Assembly: GCA_021845505.1 (NCBI GenBank)
Contig: JAJZVU010000028.1
Location: 1 to 51,419, forward strand
Origin: Pseudomonadota bacterium
GTDB lineage: Bacteria; Pseudomonadota; Gammaproteobacteria; Burkholderiales; Burkholderiaceae_C
Direction of reading: 5' to 3'
DNA: 51,419 bases
Shown here piece after piece: positions 7,928-18,103 of the stretch. Positions within the stretch are counted from its first letter, which is position 1, and every line of letters begins with the position of its first letter. The position numbers and the translations under genes are program-made. The notes below the pieces were generated by a model. That model was given only the letters and a program-made list of their open reading frames with translations. It had not been told where the DNA came from and made no database searches.

Positions 7928-8464
7928 TCAGAAGCTCGATCCCGGCTGGCGCAGGAATTCGAGTTCCTCGGAGCTGCTGCTGCGCCCCAGCGCCTGGTTG
8001 CGGTGCGGGTAGCGGCCGAAACGGTCGATGATCGCCTTGTGCAGCAGTTCGTAGCGCAGGTTCTCGGCAGGAGCGTGCAGGCGGTACAGTTCCTCGGTCA
8101 CGACGTGGATGCGTCGCGACTCGCTGTGCATGAACGGCAGCAGCAGGAAACCCCGCTGCACCGGCTGCAGTTCCAGGTGGCAGCCGCGCGCCACCGCCTC
8201 CTGCGCCAGCACCAGCGCCATGCCGTCCTGCGCGAAGGCCTGCGCGGTGCCGCGGTGGACATGGCGCGAGAACTGGTCGAGCACCAGGATCTCGGCCAGC
8301 CGTCCGTGGGCGCTGTCGCGCCAGTCGAAACACTCGCCGCGCGCCGCGGCCGCCAGCAGGCCGGCGTAACGCTGGCGCACCAGCAGGTCGAGTGCGTCGC
8401 TGCGGGCGAACCAGGACGCGGGGTCGATCTGCTCGAACCAGAAGGCGAGGACTTCGGCGTGCAT
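7928..8464 (-). CDS. DUF924 family protein
   Basis: A 178-aa protein starting MHAEVLAFWF. The start (W-F-E-Q pattern), the middle LAEILVLDQFSRHVHRGT and ALVLAQEAV, and GFLLLPFMHSES all match DUF924, a TPR-like helical family that is widespread in proteobacteria with no established function. The length is standard. A weak GGAG lies upstream of the ATG. It is divergent from the Usp gene across 137 nt that should hold both promoters; nothing stronger was seen there. Confidence 0.85.
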   Translation of the reverse strand: MHAEVLAFWFEQIDPASWFARSDALDLLVRQRYAGLLAAAARGECFDWRDSAHGRLAEILVLDQFSRHVHRGTAQAFAQDGMALVLAQEAVARGCHLELQPVQRGFLLLPFMHSESRRIHVVTEELYRLHAPAENLRYELLHKAIIDRFGRYPHRNQALGRSSSSEELEFLRQPGSSF

Positions 8465-8601
8465 CGGGGAGTCTCCGGTTGGCGGCTGGTGGGACCGCTC
8501 AGCGTAGCGCGCGGCTTGCGCTGGCTCAAAGGCGCGAAGTCGCCGGCCACCTAAGCTCGGATACGGCCCGCCGATCGCGCGGCGCATGTCCGGGAGGCCG
8601 C

Positions 8602-9390
8602 ATGAACGATTATCGAAGCATCGGCGTGTACGCGGGAGCGGCCACGCAGATCGGCAAGCTGCTGACACTGGCCGGATCGCTGGCCACCGACCCGGCCGCC
8701 CGCGTGCAGGTGCTGTGCCCGCCCGATGCCGTGACCTGCCAGGCCGCGCAGCGCCTGCTGCAGGCCGGTGGCACGCAGGGCAGCTGCGAGGCGGTGGCCG
8801 AGGGCGCGTCCGTGCCGGCCCAGCGCAGCCGCGGCTGCGACCTGCTGCTCCTCAGCCAGCCGTATTTCGACTCCGCGCAGTCGCCCAACGTCGGCTTCGC
8901 GTCGCAGTTGCTGGTCGACGCGAGTTGTCCGCTGCTGTTCGTGCCGCGGCCGCAGGAGCTGGGCAGGCAGGCAGGCTCGGCCGTGCTGGTGGCATGGGAC
9001 GGCGGGCGCGAAGGGGCGCGGGCGATGCGCGATGCGCTGCCGCTGCTGCAGCGCGCGCGCAGCGTCTGGGTGTACGCCTACGGCGACGCGCGGGGCGCCG
9101 GCGCGCAGTCGCTGGAGGCGGCCTGCGGCTACCTGCGCCACCACGGTGTCGAGCCGCGGCACGCGCTGCAGCGCATGGGTGACGCCGACTACGGCCAGCG
9201 CGCTACCATGGCTTCGACCCTGCTCGACGCCGGTGTGGCCGAATTGCTGCTCAGCGATGCCGCCGACCTCGGCGCCGACCTGCTGGTGATGGGGGCGTAC
9301 GGCCATTCGCGAGCGCAGGAGTGGCTGCTCGGTGGGGTGACCCGCTCGCTGTTGAGCTCGATGACCCTGCCGGTACTGATGTCGCATTGA
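8602..9390 (+). CDS. Universal stress protein, double-domain type
   Basis: A 262-aa protein whose ATG is preceded by GGGAGG (8592-8597). Two Usp-like halves are visible. The second (about 135-262) ends LLVMGAYGHSRAQEWLLGG and VTRSLLSSMTLPVLM, giving the G-2x-G-9x-G-(S/T) ATP-binding motif of the UspA family. The first half (1-130) is diverged and lacks that motif. Such proteins act in the cytoplasm under starvation, oxygen or redox stress. A hairpin lies 6 nt after the stop. Confidence 0.85.
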   Translation: MNDYRSIGVYAGAATQIGKLLTLAGSLATDPAARVQVLCPPDAVTCQAAQRLLQAGGTQGSCEAVAEGASVPAQRSRGCDLLLLSQPYFDSAQSPNVGFASQLLVDASCPLLFVPRPQELGRQAGSAVLVAWDGGREGARAMRDALPLLQRARSVWVYAYGDARGAGAQSLEAACGYLRHHGVEPRHALQRMGDADYGQRATMASTLLDAGVAELLLSDAADLGADLLVMGAYGHSRAQEWLLGGVTRSLLSSMTLPVLMSH

Positions 9391-9396
9391 CCGATG

Positions 9397-9421
9397 GCCG
9401 GGATCGCCCCCGCGATCCGGC
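9397..9421 (+). terminator. Stem-loop after the Usp gene
   Basis: GCCGGGATCGC and GCGATCCGGC pair with one bulged G around a short C-rich loop. There is no T-tract, so termination efficiency is uncertain. Confidence 0.45.
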
Positions 9422-9446
9422 CGCGCCACCCCCGCAGTCCGCCGCC

Positions 9447-10208
9447 ATGCCGCCTGCCGAGTTCAAGGACCATTTTTCCTCGCGCGCCGCCGACTATGCG
9501 CGCTGGCGCCCCGCCGACTACCCGCCGCAGCTGGCGCGCTGGCTCGCCGCGCAGGCCCCGGCGCGCGCGCTGGCGCTGGACTGCGGCTGCGGCAGCGGGC
9601 AGTTCTCGACCCTGCTGGCAGCGCAGTTCGAGCGCGTCGTGGCCACCGATGCCAGCGCGCAGCAGCTGGCGCAGGCGCGGCCGCACCCGCGGGTGAGCTA
9701 CCGCGTCGCGCCGGCCGAGCACAGCGGCCTGGACGACCGCAGCGTCGACCTGGTGAGCGCGGCGCAGGCCGCCCACTGGTTCGACCTGCCGGCCTTCTAC
9801 GCGGAGGCGCGCCGGGTGCTCAGGCCGCGCGGCTGCCTGGCGCTGGTCAGCTACGGCGTGGCCGAGCTCGACGGCGCGCCGGGCCAGGTGCTGCGCGAGC
9901 TCCACGACCGGCTGCTGGGCCCGTACTGGCCGCCCGAGCGTCGGCATGTCGAAACCGGCTACCGGCTGCTCGACTTTCCCTTCGACGAACTGGCCGCGCC
10001 TGCGCTGCGCATGCGCGCGCAGTGGACCCTGCCGCAAATGCTGGGCTACATCCGCACCTGGTCGGCGCTGCGCCGGGCGCAGGACGAACACGGGCCGGAC
10101 GTGGCCGACGAAGTCCTGCACCGCCTCGGGGCAGCCTGGGGCGACGGCGCGCGGCCGCGCTCGATCCGCTGGCCGCTCAGCCTGCGGGTGGGGCTGCTGG
10201 CCGGCTGA
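9447..10208 (+). CDS. Class I SAM-dependent methyltransferase
   Basis: A 253-aa protein. FKDHFSSRAADYARWRP at the start and ALDCGCGSGQFS (motif I, about residues 43-54), VVATDASAQQL (motif II), LVSAAQAAHWFDLP and RVLRPRGCLAL (motifs post-I to III) form a complete class I SAM fold of the Methyltransf_11 type. The C-terminal half (TLPQMLGYIRTWSAL) matches a widespread group of uncharacterised bacterial and yeast methyltransferases. The substrate is unknown. The start ATG at 9447 is the first one that fits the family N terminus. It is convergent with the hydrolase gene. Confidence 0.88.
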   Translation: MPPAEFKDHFSSRAADYARWRPADYPPQLARWLAAQAPARALALDCGCGSGQFSTLLAAQFERVVATDASAQQLAQARPHPRVSYRVAPAEHSGLDDRSVDLVSAAQAAHWFDLPAFYAEARRVLRPRGCLALVSYGVAELDGAPGQVLRELHDRLLGPYWPPERRHVETGYRLLDFPFDELAAPALRMRAQWTLPQMLGYIRTWSALRRAQDEHGPDVADEVLHRLGAAWGDGARPRSIRWPLSLRVGLLAG

Positions 10209-10223
10209 CGCGGCGCAGCGGGC

Positions 10224-11165
10224 TCAGCCGCCGACGGCGGCTCCGGCTGCGCGCACATGGGCGACGATGTGCCGCACCAGTTCGGCCGCGCGCGCGCTGA
10301 CGATCTGGTGCGCCAGCCCGGGCAGGGTCACCAGGCGAGCGCCGGGGATCAGCTCGGCGGTGGCGCGCCCTCCACTGGGGTGCACCATCAGGTCGCGCTC
10401 GCCGTGCAGCACCAGCGTGGGCGCGCGGATGCGCCGCAGCTGCGCGCTGCGGTCGCCGGACTTCTGGATCGCCGCGACCTGGCGCGCCGTGCCCGCCGCG
10501 TCGACCCGGGCCCCCGCGCGCAGCCAGGCACGCCGCGCGTAGTCGGCCCATTCGTCGACGGCCCCGGGTTCGTCTGCGTTGCCGATGTGGCGCATGATCG
10601 CCAGGTACTGCGCGACCGCCTGATCGGCGCTGGCGGGCAGCGGCTGCAACAACCGGGCGATGGTCGACGGCGCCGGCTGCCCGACGCGCCGCGATCCCGT
10701 GGTGGAAAAGATCGAGCACAGGCTGCGCACCCGCTGCGCGTGTCCGGCCGCCAGGCATTGGGCGATCATGCCGCCCATCGACATCCCCACGACATGCGCG
10801 CTGCGCACTTGCAGCCGCTCGAGCAGCCCGGCCATGTCGTCGGCCATGTCCTCCAGCGCATAGGCCGATGCCGGCGGCAGCCACAGCAACTGGCGCAACC
10901 GCCCGGGCGGCGCGCCGGTCGCATGCGACGACAGGCCGCTGTCCCGGTTGTCCACCGCGATCACCCGCAACCCGGCATCGACCAGCCCGCGCACGAACGC
11001 GTCGGGCCAGGCGATCAACTGCAGTCCGAGCCCGGCGATCAGCAGCACCGGCTCGGCGGCCGCATCGCCCCAGCTGCGCCAGCAGATGTCGATGCCGCGC
11101 CCGACCGCGGCGGTGCGCTCGTGCGCCGCGCGCTCCGGCGGCGCGGCAGCCGCTCCGGCGCTCAA
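10224..11165 (-). CDS. Alpha/beta-fold hydrolase
   Basis: A 313-aa hydrolase. The proposed TTG start at 11165 overlaps the stop of the upstream quinone reductase (TTGA); there is no ATG or GTG before the conserved core. PVLLIAGLG gives the oxyanion region, [10 protein letters not shown] the strand 4 turn, [13 protein letters not shown] the nucleophile elbow (G-M-S-M-G), [14 protein letters not shown] the acid region and GLAHQIV the catalytic His. The arrangement resembles aclacinomycin methylesterase- or TAP-like hydrolases; the substrate is unknown. It is coupled to the oxidoreductase upstream. Confidence 0.85.
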   Translation of the reverse strand: MSAGAAAAPPERAAHERTAAVGRGIDICWRSWGDAAAEPVLLIAGLGLQLIAWPDAFVRGLVDAGLRVIAVDNRDSGLSSHATGAPPGRLRQLLWLPPASAYALEDMADDMAGLLERLQVRSAHVVGMSMGGMIAQCLAAGHAQRVRSLCSIFSTTGSRRVGQPAPSTIARLLQPLPASADQAVAQYLAIMRHIGNADEPGAVDEWADYARRAWLRAGARVDAAGTARQVAAIQKSGDRSAQLRRIRAPTLVLHGERDLMVHPSGGRATAELIPGARLVTLPGLAHQIVSARAAELVRHIVAHVRAAGAAVGG

Positions 11166-12142
11166 GGCAGGATCACCACCGAGCCGTGGGTGGCGCGCGC
11201 CTGCGCCGAGCGATGCATCGCCGCGATGTCGTCCAGCCGGTACCTGGCGCTGACCTCGGCGCGCACCCAGCCGCGCTCGACGGCCTCGAACAGCTCGGCG
11301 GCGTGGGCACGCAGCCTGGCCGGATCGGCGTTGTGGGGAAACACCGACGGCCGGGTGAGGAACAGGCAGCCCTTCCTGCTCAGCAGTTCGGGATCGAACG
11401 GCGCCACCGGACCCGACGCCGCGCCGTACAGCACGACCAGCCCGAACGGCGCCGCGCAATCGAGCGAATGCTCGAAGGTGGCGCGCCCGACCGAGTCGTA
11501 GACCACGTCGGCCTTGCGCCCGTCGTTGGCCTGGAGCAGGCGCTCGACCCAGCCGGGCTGGCTGTAGTCGACCGCGACGTCGGCGCCGGCCGCGCGCGCG
11601 AGATCGCAGCGCGCCGGCGAGCCGGCGGTGGCCAGCACCCGCGCGCCCAGCGCCTTGGCCCAGCCGCACAGGATCTGCCCCACCCCGCCGGCGGCCGCGT
11701 GCACCAGCACGACATCGCCGGCCTGCACGCGGTGGGTGATGCGCACCAGGTACTGCGCGGTCAGGCCCTTGAACAGCACCGCCGCGGCCTGCTCGTCGCT
11801 GATCGTCGGGGGAATCGCGACCAATTTGTCGGCCGGCACGTTGCGGGCATCGGCATAGGCCCCGATTCCGGCGTTGATGCAGGCCACGCGTTCGCCGACC
11901 CGCAGGCCCTGCACCCCCGGACCCAGCGCCTCGACCACCCCGGCGGCTTCGTGGCCCAGGCCGCTGGGCAACGGCAGCGGATACAGCCCCTGGCGCTGGT
12001 AGATGTCCAGGTAGTTGAAGCCGATCGCCGTCTGGCGCAAGCGCACCTGCCCGGCTCCCGGCGGCTCGAGTTCGACCTGCTCGACCCGCATGACCTCCGG
12101 CCCGCCGACCTCGTGGATGACAACCCGCCTCGCGATGGACAT
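11162..12142 (-). CDS. qor: NADPH:quinone oxidoreductase
   Basis: A 326-aa MDR protein with a strong ribosome site (AGGAGG before ATG at 12142). [26 protein letters not shown] and [13 protein letters not shown] are typical of the Qor/zeta-crystallin group, and [20 protein letters not shown] is the NADPH-binding loop. It has no zinc ligands. It catalyses one-electron quinone reduction in characterised members. It is the first gene of a two-gene unit with the hydrolase. It is divergent from the ABC exporter gene across about 120 nt. Confidence 0.9.
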   Translation of the reverse strand: MSIARRVVIHEVGGPEVMRVEQVELEPPGAGQVRLRQTAIGFNYLDIYQRQGLYPLPLPSGLGHEAAGVVEALGPGVQGLRVGERVACINAGIGAYADARNVPADKLVAIPPTISDEQAAAVLFKGLTAQYLVRITHRVQAGDVVLVHAAAGGVGQILCGWAKALGARVLATAGSPARCDLARAAGADVAVDYSQPGWVERLLQANDGRKADVVYDSVGRATFEHSLDCAAPFGLVVLYGAASGPVAPFDPELLSRKGCLFLTRPSVFPHNADPARLRAHAAELFEAVERGWVRAEVSARYRLDDIAAMHRSAQARATHGSVVILP

Positions 12143-12265
12143 GTCTGCAATTCCTCCTGGCGTTGTGGCGCCGCCGCGGCCCGGGCGGCGCGAGCATCCG
12201 ATTGTCCTGCAAACCGCCGCGGCCGGCGGCGTCGCGCATCGGCGCCACCTGCTAACCTGCACGCC

Positions 12266-13215
<950 letters not shown>

Positions 13216-13219
<4 letters not shown>

Positions 13220-13977
13220 ACCTGTACGCAGTGCGCTCGATCTACCGCCAGGAAATGGCCCGCACCCGGCGCACGGTCATGCAGAGCGTGATCTCCCCGG
13301 TGATCTCCACCTCGCTGTACTTCGTGGTGTTCGGCGCGGCCATCGGCTCGCGCATGCACGCGGTCGGCGGGGTCAGCTACGGCGCCTTCATCGTCCCCGG
13401 GCTGATCATGCTGTCGCTGCTGACCCAGAGCATTTCCAACGCGTCCTTCGGCATCTACTTTCCCAAGTTCACCGGCACCATCTACGAGCTGCTGTCGGCC
13501 CCGGTCTCCTACCTGGAGATCGTGCTGAGCTACGTCGGCGCCGCGGCGACCAAGTCGGTCGCTCTGGGGCTGATCATCCTCGCCACCGCGAGGCTGTTCG
13601 TGCCCCTGCGGATCGACCACCCGGTGTGGATGGTCGGCTTCCTGCTGCTGACCGCGGTGACCTTCAGCCTGGTGGGATTCATCATCGGCATCTGGGCCGA
13701 CGGCTTCGAGAAGCTCCAGGTGGTGCCGCTGCTGATCATCACCCCGCTGACCTTCCTCGGCGGCAGCTTCTACTCCATCGACATGCTGCCCGCGCCCTGG
13801 CGCACGGTCGCGCTGTTCGACCCGGTGGTCTACCTGATCAGCGGCTTCCGCTGGAGCTTCTACGGCCAGGCCGACGTCGGAGTCGGCCTCAGCGTGGCGA
13901 TGACCGCGGCCTTCCTCGCCGCAGCGCTGGCGGTGGTGGCCTGGATCTTCCGCACCGGCTACCGGCTGCGGCCCTGA
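13216..13977 (+). CDS. ABC-2 type exporter permease (YadH-like)
   Basis: A 253-aa membrane protein with six predicted helices of the ABC-2 fold. [20 protein letters not shown] (first helix), [29 protein letters not shown] and [17 protein letters not shown] match the NodJ/YadH permease family. The start overlaps the ATPase stop by 4 nt. It completes a two-gene exporter and is followed by 254 nt without a gene before the EAL protein. Confidence 0.92.
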
Positions 13978-14150
13978 GCGTCGCGGCGTGGACGCAACAG
14001 CCGCCCACCCGGCGGCTCATCGGCCTTCTATACTGTCGCCGCGAGCAACTCCGGCAAACAGTTGATGCGCCGCACCGACGCCCAGCGTTACCCTGCAGCC
14101 GCCCCCGCGAAAGCCGGCCGACCTGGCGCCGAGGGCCTCGCGGCGCCTAC

Positions 14151-14222
14151 CCTGAGCGCGCTCGCGCGACTTCCCCTGAGCGCGCTCGCGCGACTTCCCC
14201 TGAGCGCGCTCGCGCGACTTCC
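14151..14222 (+). repeat. Three perfect 24-bp tandem repeats ahead of the globin-EAL gene
   Basis: Three identical 24-bp units occupy 14151-14174, 14175-14198 and 14199-14222. Each begins CCTGAGCGCGCTCGCGCG and ends ACTTCC, and each contains the palindrome GAGCGCGCTC. The array ends 9 nt before the ATG of the EAL gene, so it is probably in its untranslated leader. The period is a multiple of three and the frame is open (repeating P-E-R-A-R-A-T-S), but no start codon was found upstream. The remainder of the 13978-14150 gap shows no clear promoter. Confidence 0.9.
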
Positions 14223-14231
14223 GAGGCGGTG

Positions 14232-16265
14232 ATGGACCAGGACTCGCGAGCGGGCGTCGAGGATCGCAACCAGGCTGCGTATGGCGCGCAGGCGAGCGAT
14301 CTGCTGCAACGCGTGGCCGGGCATTTCCAGGGGGTGGGCGACGACTTCGTCGACTCCTTCTACGGCAGCCTGGTGCAGGCCGGGCCGGCAGGCGACATCC
14401 TCCGCGTTCTCGGCGAAGCCGGAATGCGCTCGCTCAAGCACCAGCAGTCCGCGCACCTGCGCTTCCTCGTCGCCCCCGAGACCAGCCGCGAGCAACTGCT
14501 GCAGCGCGCCGAGACGGTCGGCAGGATCCACGCGCTGGTCGGCGCCGGAAACTCGCTGCTGGTGCGTGGGCATTCGCTGTACCGCACGCTGCTGGCCGCG
14601 GTCACCGCGGGCAGCGACCTCGATTCCGAGCAGCGCTATGCCCTGTCGCGCATCGTCGAGCAGCGCCTGCAGGACGACGTGCAGCGCCAGACCGAGGCCG
14701 CCGAGCGGGTGCAGGCCAGCTACTGGAGCATCCTGTCGCGCCCCTACGCGGCCACCGGCGCGCCGTGGCCCGACGCGTCGGCCGAGGAACTCGAGGCGCT
14801 GGGCGCGCTGCCGGGGATCCGCGCCGCGCTGCTGCTGCGGCTGCGCCAGGACGGCGTGCTGACGGTGGAGCGCAGCGCCGGCGGCCACGCGCGCGACATC
14901 GCCGAAGTCATGCAGGGGCCGCACACCAGCGTGCTCATCGACCCCGACTCACCGCGCGGCCAGGGCCTGGTCGCGCTGGCCTGGCGCAGCCTGCTGCCGC
15001 AAAGCACCCCCAGCTACGCCAACGACCCGCGCCTGGCCTTCTGGTCCGAGCACGCCAGGCGGCTGGGCGTGCAGTCGAGCTTCGCGCTGCCGGTGCTCGA
15101 CGCCGAGGGCCACGCGGTGGCCTGCGTCTACCTGTACGGCGCCTACCCCAACCAGTTCGAGGCCGACTGGATGCGCGAGTTCGGCCGCGGACTGCAGCGC
15201 AGGTGGGAACAGACCTGGCAACGCTGCCGCGCCGGCAATGCCTACGCGCTGCCGCAGGAACTGGCGGAAACGTACCGCAGGCGCATGTTCGGCGGCGGGC
15301 TGGAGATGTACCTGCAGCCGGTGATCGACCTGCGCGGCGGCCAGGTGCATTCGCTGGAGGCCCTCGCCCGGCTGCGCATGCCCGACGGCTCGATCATCGG
15401 GCCGTCGCAGTTCCTGCCGCTGCTGGGCAACACCGAACTCGACCAGTTGTTCCGCCTCGGGCTGCGCCAGGTGCTGGCGTGGCTGGCCAGGCAGCCGGCG
15501 CAGCGCTCCGACCTGACGGTGTCGCTGAACCTGGCGCCGTCGACCCTGCTCAACCCGGATTGCGTCGACTGGGTCGCGCAGGCGCTGGACGCCCACGGCC
15601 TGCCGGCGCGGCGGCTGCAGATCGAGTTGCTGGAGACCCAGGAACTGCACTCCGCGGCGCAGCGCCAGAACCTCGACCGGCTGGCCCGCCTGGGCGTGCG
15701 GCTGGCGATGGACGACCTCGGCTCGGGCTACAGCAGCCTGGAGAGGCTGTCGCGCCTGCCCTTCGACGTGATCAAGATCGACCAGGGCCTGCTGGCCAAC
15801 CTGCGCACCCATCCGGTGCGGGTGCTCAGCCTGGTCGGCTCGTTGATCCAGATGGCCCACGACCTGCACCGCGAGGCCGTGGTCGAGGGCCTGGAGGACG
15901 CCGACGCGGTCGAGGCGGTGGGCCTGCTCGGCGCCGCCTACGGCCAGGGCTTCGGGCTGTGCACCCCGCTGCCGCTTCCGGCCATCGACGGCTGGCTGGA
16001 CGGCCACCGGGCCGCCTTGCCGGCCGCCGGAGTGCGCAGCGCGCTCGGGGCGCTGGCGTACCACTGGCGCTACATGCGCGGGCGCGGCGCGCCGACGCTG
16101 CACGACCACTTGGCGACCTGCCCGCTGACCGGTTTCCTGCAGCAGGCGGCCCCGCACGACCCCGAGGCCGCGCGACGCCACGCCCAGTTGCACGCCGGCG
16201 ACGACATCGACACCGCGGCCCACTGGCTGCGCGAGTGGCTGGTGCGCCGCGTCACCCAGGGCTGA
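14232..16265 (+). CDS. Globin-coupled sensor with GAF-like and EAL domains (c-di-GMP phosphodiesterase)
   Basis: A 677-aa protein. Residues 20-155 match a globin-coupled sensor: VGRIHALVGAG with RGHSLYRTLL is the F-helix pattern, with His100 the likely heme ligand. Residues about 180-330 look like a GAF domain. Residues 355-610 are an EAL domain with apparently complete catalytic residues: Glu376 (EAL), Asn433, Glu465, Asp494/Asp495 in DDLGSGYSSLERL, Lys515, Glu552 and Gln572. A roughly 75-residue tail with DHLATCPLTGFLQ follows. It should hydrolyse c-di-GMP under control of oxygen or another heme ligand. There is no GGDEF domain. The start ATG has GAGG 5 nt upstream. Confidence 0.85.
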   Translation: MDQDSRAGVEDRNQAAYGAQASDLLQRVAGHFQGVGDDFVDSFYGSLVQAGPAGDILRVLGEAGMRSLKHQQSAHLRFLVAPETSREQLLQRAETVGRIHALVGAGNSLLVRGHSLYRTLLAAVTAGSDLDSEQRYALSRIVEQRLQDDVQRQTEAAERVQASYWSILSRPYAATGAPWPDASAEELEALGALPGIRAALLLRLRQDGVLTVERSAGGHARDIAEVMQGPHTSVLIDPDSPRGQGLVALAWRSLLPQSTPSYANDPRLAFWSEHARRLGVQSSFALPVLDAEGHAVACVYLYGAYPNQFEADWMREFGRGLQRRWEQTWQRCRAGNAYALPQELAETYRRRMFGGGLEMYLQPVIDLRGGQVHSLEALARLRMPDGSIIGPSQFLPLLGNTELDQLFRLGLRQVLAWLARQPAQRSDLTVSLNLAPSTLLNPDCVDWVAQALDAHGLPARRLQIELLETQELHSAAQRQNLDRLARLGVRLAMDDLGSGYSSLERLSRLPFDVIKIDQGLLANLRTHPVRVLSLVGSLIQMAHDLHREAVVEGLEDADAVEAVGLLGAAYGQGFGLCTPLPLPAIDGWLDGHRAALPAAGVRSALGALAYHWRYMRGRGAPTLHDHLATCPLTGFLQQAAPHDPEAARRHAQLHAGDDIDTAAHWLREWLVRRVTQG

Positions 16266-16293
16266 GCGGGCGCGAAGCTTGCGGCGCCCGCGC

Positions 16294-16722
16294 TCAGGTC
16301 GCGGCGCGCCGCAGCACCTCGATGGTCCTGCGCTGCGGATCGACTCGCACCCAGTCCCCGGTGCGCACGACCTCGGCCGGGTTGCGCGACCAGCCTTCGG
16401 TGATGGCGATGCCGGCGAACACCGCGCCCTGCACCATCACCGGGTTGGTGACCCCGAACACGAAGGCCTTGGGAGCGATGCCCTTGTGCTTGATGTCGTA
16501 GAAGGCCCAGCCTGCGGCGATGCCCCCCTTGGCGGTCGGGAAGAAGCAGATCTTGTCACGGATGTTGGTTCCCTCGAGCTTGTGCCCGGGCTTGGTGATC
16601 TCGCCGCTCCAGCGGTCGAGGTCGTAGCGCGGGGAGAAGCCCTCCTGGGAAACGACGGCCTCGCCCTCGACCACGGGGCCGAAGGCTCGCTCGACGGTGA
16701 TGGTCTGGATCGAATCGCTCAT
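16294..16722 (-). CDS. Aconitase X swivel domain, small subunit (DUF126)
   Basis: A 142-aa protein, downstream of the large subunit with 23 nt between. EGEAVVSQEGFSPRYDLDRW, IRDKICFFPTAKGGIAAGW and VFAGIAITEG match the DUF126/AcnX small-subunit (swivelling) domain. Family knowledge: heteromeric AcnX enzymes are dehydratases, such as bacterial cis-3-hydroxy-L-proline dehydratase and archaeal mevalonate 5-phosphate dehydratase. It is convergent with the EAL gene across 28 nt. Confidence 0.88.
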   Translation of the reverse strand: MSDSIQTITVERAFGPVVEGEAVVSQEGFSPRYDLDRWSGEITKPGHKLEGTNIRDKICFFPTAKGGIAAGWAFYDIKHKGIAPKAFVFGVTNPVMVQGAVFAGIAITEGWSRNPAEVVRTGDWVRVDPQRRTIEVLRRAAT

Positions 16723-16745
16723 GGTGCGTACCGTGGGTGGAGGTG

Positions 16746-17987
16746 TCAGGCCAGCTGCCCGCTGCAGGCGATGTCCACGCAATCCTGGGTCGTGCGCAGG
16801 ATGGTGTTGAAGCGGTGCGCGCCGATGATGTTGACGATCTTCGCCGAGTTGGAAACCATGTTGGTCCAGCCGTTGCGGCGCCTCATCTCCGACAGGTTCT
16901 CGAGGATGTAGAAGCACACCCCCTCGAGCACCGTGACCCCCGCGTCCTCCAGCGCCTGCAGGTAGCCCAGGTTGGCCGCGCTGGCCTTCACCGAGGTCGC
17001 GGTGGTGACGAACACCTGGGTCCCCGGGTGCACCTTGCGGCCCGCGAAACGCGCGGCCAGGTCCTTCATCTCCAGCAGCGACAGCTGCGGGCCGGAGAAC
17101 ACCACCAGGTTGGCGCTGCCGTCGCCCAGTCCGTAGCCCCGGTAGACGCCGCGCAGGTCCTCGTCGGTGATGGTCCAGGCCGGCGGCGGCGTCTGCGCGC
17201 CGAAGGCGGCCTGCAGCGTGGGCGCCTCCGGGGTCACGCCGACCATGTGGAACATCGCCATCGAGCCGTAGCTGGCCAGCGCGCAGCCCAGGTGCTTGAG
17301 CTCGTCGGCGGTGGGGGCGCGGCGCAGGCCGTCGAACACCGGCACCGCGTAGTAGTTCTGGTTGCGCTCGCCGACGATCTTGCCGATGGCTCCCCAGTCG
17401 GCGAGGTCGTCGAGCCGGCAATCCAGCCGCACGTGCAGGGTGCCGCGGCGGTGGGCGTCGAGGTGGAAGCCGTACTCCGGCGTGCGCCCGGTCACCGCGG
17501 CGGCCAGCGCCGAGGGCCCTCCCTCGAAGTTGCTGCGCGCGCCGAACACCGAATTGGCATAGATCACCGTGCCGGTGTCGCCCCACGCGACATGCTCGCC
17601 CAGGTGGGGCTGGTAGATGGTCTGGTAGTTGATGCACGTGTCGGCGGTGCACACGTTCATCTGCCGCAGCGACGCGATGATCTTGCGTTCCTTGGCCGCC
17701 TCTTCGGCATGCTGGCCCAGGCGCTCGACGTGCGCGAAGTCGATGCAGCGGGCGTTGGTGGTGATCGGAACCGAGCAGCGCGCGTGGTTGGCGCAGGCAT
17801 GCTCCATGTAGCGCAGCCCGGCGTCGCCCATGACCTCGATGTCGCCCATCATGTGGGCGTTGGTGATCGGCACGAAGCGCTCGGCGCCCCAGAACCTTCC
17901 GACTTCGATCTGGTAGGCGATGGCTTCGCGCACCGCCTCACCATGCTCTCCGGCGAGCATACGTTGTTCTTCCGGGGTGAGTTGCAT
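16746..17987 (-). CDS. Aconitase X catalytic domain, large subunit (DUF521)
   Basis: A 413-aa protein, with AGGAG ahead of ATG at 17987. LTPEEQRMLAGEHG and AHMMGDIEVMGDAGL at the start, NVCTADTCINYQT (candidate Fe-S cysteines), GDTGTVIYANSVFGARSNFEGGPSAL-type sequence (given in part) and the terminal Cys in IACSGQL match the AcnX large subunit. In characterised bacteria this pair dehydrates cis-3-hydroxy-L-proline, but no proline-catabolism gene is nearby, so the substrate here is open. A palindromic operator lies 51 nt upstream. Confidence 0.88.
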   Translation of the reverse strand: MQLTPEEQRMLAGEHGEAVREAIAYQIEVGRFWGAERFVPITNAHMMGDIEVMGDAGLRYMEHACANHARCSVPITTNARCIDFAHVERLGQHAEEAAKERKIIASLRQMNVCTADTCINYQTIYQPHLGEHVAWGDTGTVIYANSVFGARSNFEGGPSALAAAVTGRTPEYGFHLDAHRRGTLHVRLDCRLDDLADWGAIGKIVGERNQNYYAVPVFDGLRRAPTADELKHLGCALASYGSMAMFHMVGVTPEAPTLQAAFGAQTPPPAWTITDEDLRGVYRGYGLGDGSANLVVFSGPQLSLLEMKDLAARFAGRKVHPGTQVFVTTATSVKASAANLGYLQALEDAGVTVLEGVCFYILENLSEMRRRNGWTNMVSNSAKIVNIIGAHRFNTILRTTQDCVDIACSGQLA

Positions 17988-18037
17988 CGATGGATCTCCT
18001 CGTTGGCAACCTGCGCGGGTCGGCGCATTGACTCTGT

Positions 18038-18051
18038 TTGTATGCATACAA
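18038..18051. promoter_or_regulatory. Perfect 14-bp palindromic operator before the AcnX operon
   Basis: TTGTATGCATACAA is a perfect inverted repeat in an otherwise GC-rich region, 51-64 nt upstream of the AcnX large-subunit start. The form resembles operators of the FadR branch of GntR regulators. No GntR gene is in the window. Confidence 0.7.
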
Positions 18052-18103
18052 TGGCAGACATCTAGCGGACTGTCAAGCCGCCGCGCGGGCAGAGCGCCGC
18101 GGC

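Noticed and set aside
14151-14222. CRISPR array
   Set aside because: The repeats are directly adjacent with no spacers, and there are no cas genes.
13978-14231. The EAL protein starting upstream so the repeats encode its N terminus
   Set aside because: The frame is open but no ATG, GTG or TTG with a ribosome site was found before the repeats. ATG 14232 fits the globin domain start.
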